In this document: in pieces, positions 6,133 to 6,602 of the stretch
Layout of the letters: each line of letters starts with the position of its first letter
Numbering within the stretch: the stretch's first letter is position 1
Origin: an uncultured Collinsella sp.
GTDB taxonomy: Bacteria; Actinomycetota; Coriobacteriia; Coriobacteriales; Coriobacteriaceae
Reading direction: 5' to 3'
DNA: 6,602 bases
Assembly: GCA_900544385.1 (NCBI GenBank)
Contig: UQVD01000101.1
Location: 1 to 6,602 of the forward strand
Position numbers and translations under genes: made by a program
The notes under the pieces: model-generated
What the model was told of the DNA's origin: nothing
Database searches by the model: none
The model's input: the letters and a program-made list of their open reading frames with translations, nothing else

Positions 6133-6553
6133 GTGACTATGACGTGCTCTTTGGTGGTCAACAGCAAGAGCGGTAATACCAGGATGGTTTCGGGCGCGAT
6201 CAAGCGCGCTCTGCAGGCTGCGGGCGTTGAATTTGTCCATGCCGCGGCGTTGAGCGACGATGCGGATGCAGATCAGGTTGCGCTCGAGGCGCAGGGCGCC
6301 TGCGCGGCCGACACGGTGCTCGTCGGTTTTTGGTGCGACAAAGGCGCGTGCACGCCTTCGGTCGCGGCGTTGCTCTCCGCCTTGCACGGCAAGCGCGTCT
6401 TCCTGTTTGGCACCTGCGGTTTTGGCGCCGACCAGAGCTACTATCAGCAGATTATCGACCGCGTAACTTCCAATTTGGCTGGGGATGCCGAGCTTGCGGG
6501 CTGGGCGATGTGCCAGGGCAAGATGGGTCCCGCGGTCAAGCAGCGCTACGAGG
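6133..6553 (+). CDS. Flavodoxin-family protein, 3'-partial (truncated by contig end)
   Basis: Probable FMN-binding electron-transfer or reductase-associated protein of the cytoplasm. About 140 genomic codons remain. The N-terminus has a first strand leading into SKSGNT (residues 11-16), the phosphate-binding loop of flavodoxins. Then come VGFWCDKG (64-71), a strand RVFLFGTCGFG (88-98) that probably borders the flavin, and MCQGKMGP (126-133). The GFWxDKG and CQGK motifs recall the Flavodoxin_3-type family of anaerobes, a recall-based assignment. Family members are usually about 160-180 residues, so the last few dozen are missing. The open frame continues to a TAG at 6598-6600, but everything after 6553 is adapter and the apparent tail VSYTHLTLPT is artefact. 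GTG 6133 has GAGG four bases upstream; ATG 6139, ten bases from that GAGG, gives the more typical seven residues before the P-loop and is about equally likely. Six cysteines (5, 57, 68, 73, 95, 127) are many for its length. The redox partner is unknown. Confidence 0.8.
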
Positions 6554-6602
6554 CTGTCTCTTATACACATCTGACGCTGCCGACGATATGCAGTGTGTAG
6601 AT
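6554..6602 (-). other. Nextera Read 1 adapter with i5 index and partial P5, not genomic
   Basis: Bases 6554-6572 are the complement of the Tn5 mosaic end (CTGTCTCTTATACACATCT). Bases 6573-6586 (GACGCTGCCGACGA) are the rest of the Read 1 arm. Bases 6587-6594 (TATGCAGT) occupy the i5 index position, and 6595-6602 (GTGTAGAT) begin the P5 complement. The reverse complement of the index, ACTGCATA, matches Nextera i5 index 506 as I recall it. This is read-through adapter kept by the assembler. Confidence 0.98.

Noticed and set aside
22..6553. tRNA, rRNA, CRISPR array, riboswitch, toxin-antitoxin or defence genes
   Set aside because: No cloverleaf-like segments, regularly spaced repeats or relevant protein motifs were seen. 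The gaps between genes are short (66, 215 and 105 bp) and are described above.
6082..6570. A 162-codon minus-strand open frame opposite the flavodoxin gene
   Set aside because: It starts within the right adapter (MCIRDS) and runs antisense to the flavodoxin motifs.

Overview
The window is a 6.6 kb assembled contig from a high-GC bacterium, most likely an actinobacterium and plausibly a gut member of the Coriobacteriia (Collinsella-like). That guess rests on the strong GC bias at third codon positions, the LAXTG-type cell-wall sorting signal (an actinobacterial class E sortase variant) and the style of the heterodimeric ABC exporter. No rRNA or other phylogenetic marker is present, so it is an inference. 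Both extreme ends are not genomic. Bases 1-21 and 6554-6602 are Nextera (Tn5 mosaic-end) sequencing adapter, and the right end also carries a readable i5 index and part of P5. The genomic insert is therefore about 22-6553.

Layout. (a) 22-952: right-hand part of an IS3-family (IS150-like) insertion sequence, with a nearly complete OrfB DDE transposase and a probable right terminal repeat; the left end and almost all of orfA lie off the contig. (b) 1019-2086, minus strand: a secreted coiled-coil surface protein with a signal peptide, a Pro/Ser/Thr-rich wall-spanning linker and an LANTG sorting signal. Its 3' end faces the IS and only 66 bp separate them. (c) 2087-2301: a divergent intergenic region with SD sites for both flanking genes, a fair promoter for the rightward operon and a striking 12-bp-arm inverted repeat over the -10 box, a good operator candidate. 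(d) 2302-6027: a two-gene operon (TAA directly followed by ATG) encoding the two half-transporters of a heterodimeric ABC exporter. The first has the degenerate Walker B and H-loop residues, the second the degenerate signature motif, so together they make one canonical and one degenerate ATP site as in TM287/288, BmrCD and LmrCD. (e) 6028-6132: a possible weak terminator, palindromes and an AT-rich promoter region. (f) 6133-6553: a flavodoxin-family protein cut off by the contig end, with its apparent C-terminus made of adapter.

The ABC pair forms one functional unit, an inner-membrane efflux pump of unknown substrate. The surface protein, flavodoxin and IS are adjacent but show no clear functional link to it. 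I see no tRNA, rRNA, CRISPR, riboswitch or defence system. The most interesting genuine biology is the operator-like palindrome before the exporter and the compositionally mosaic LAXTG coiled-coil protein. The most important technical point is the adapter contamination, which creates artefactual protein ends.
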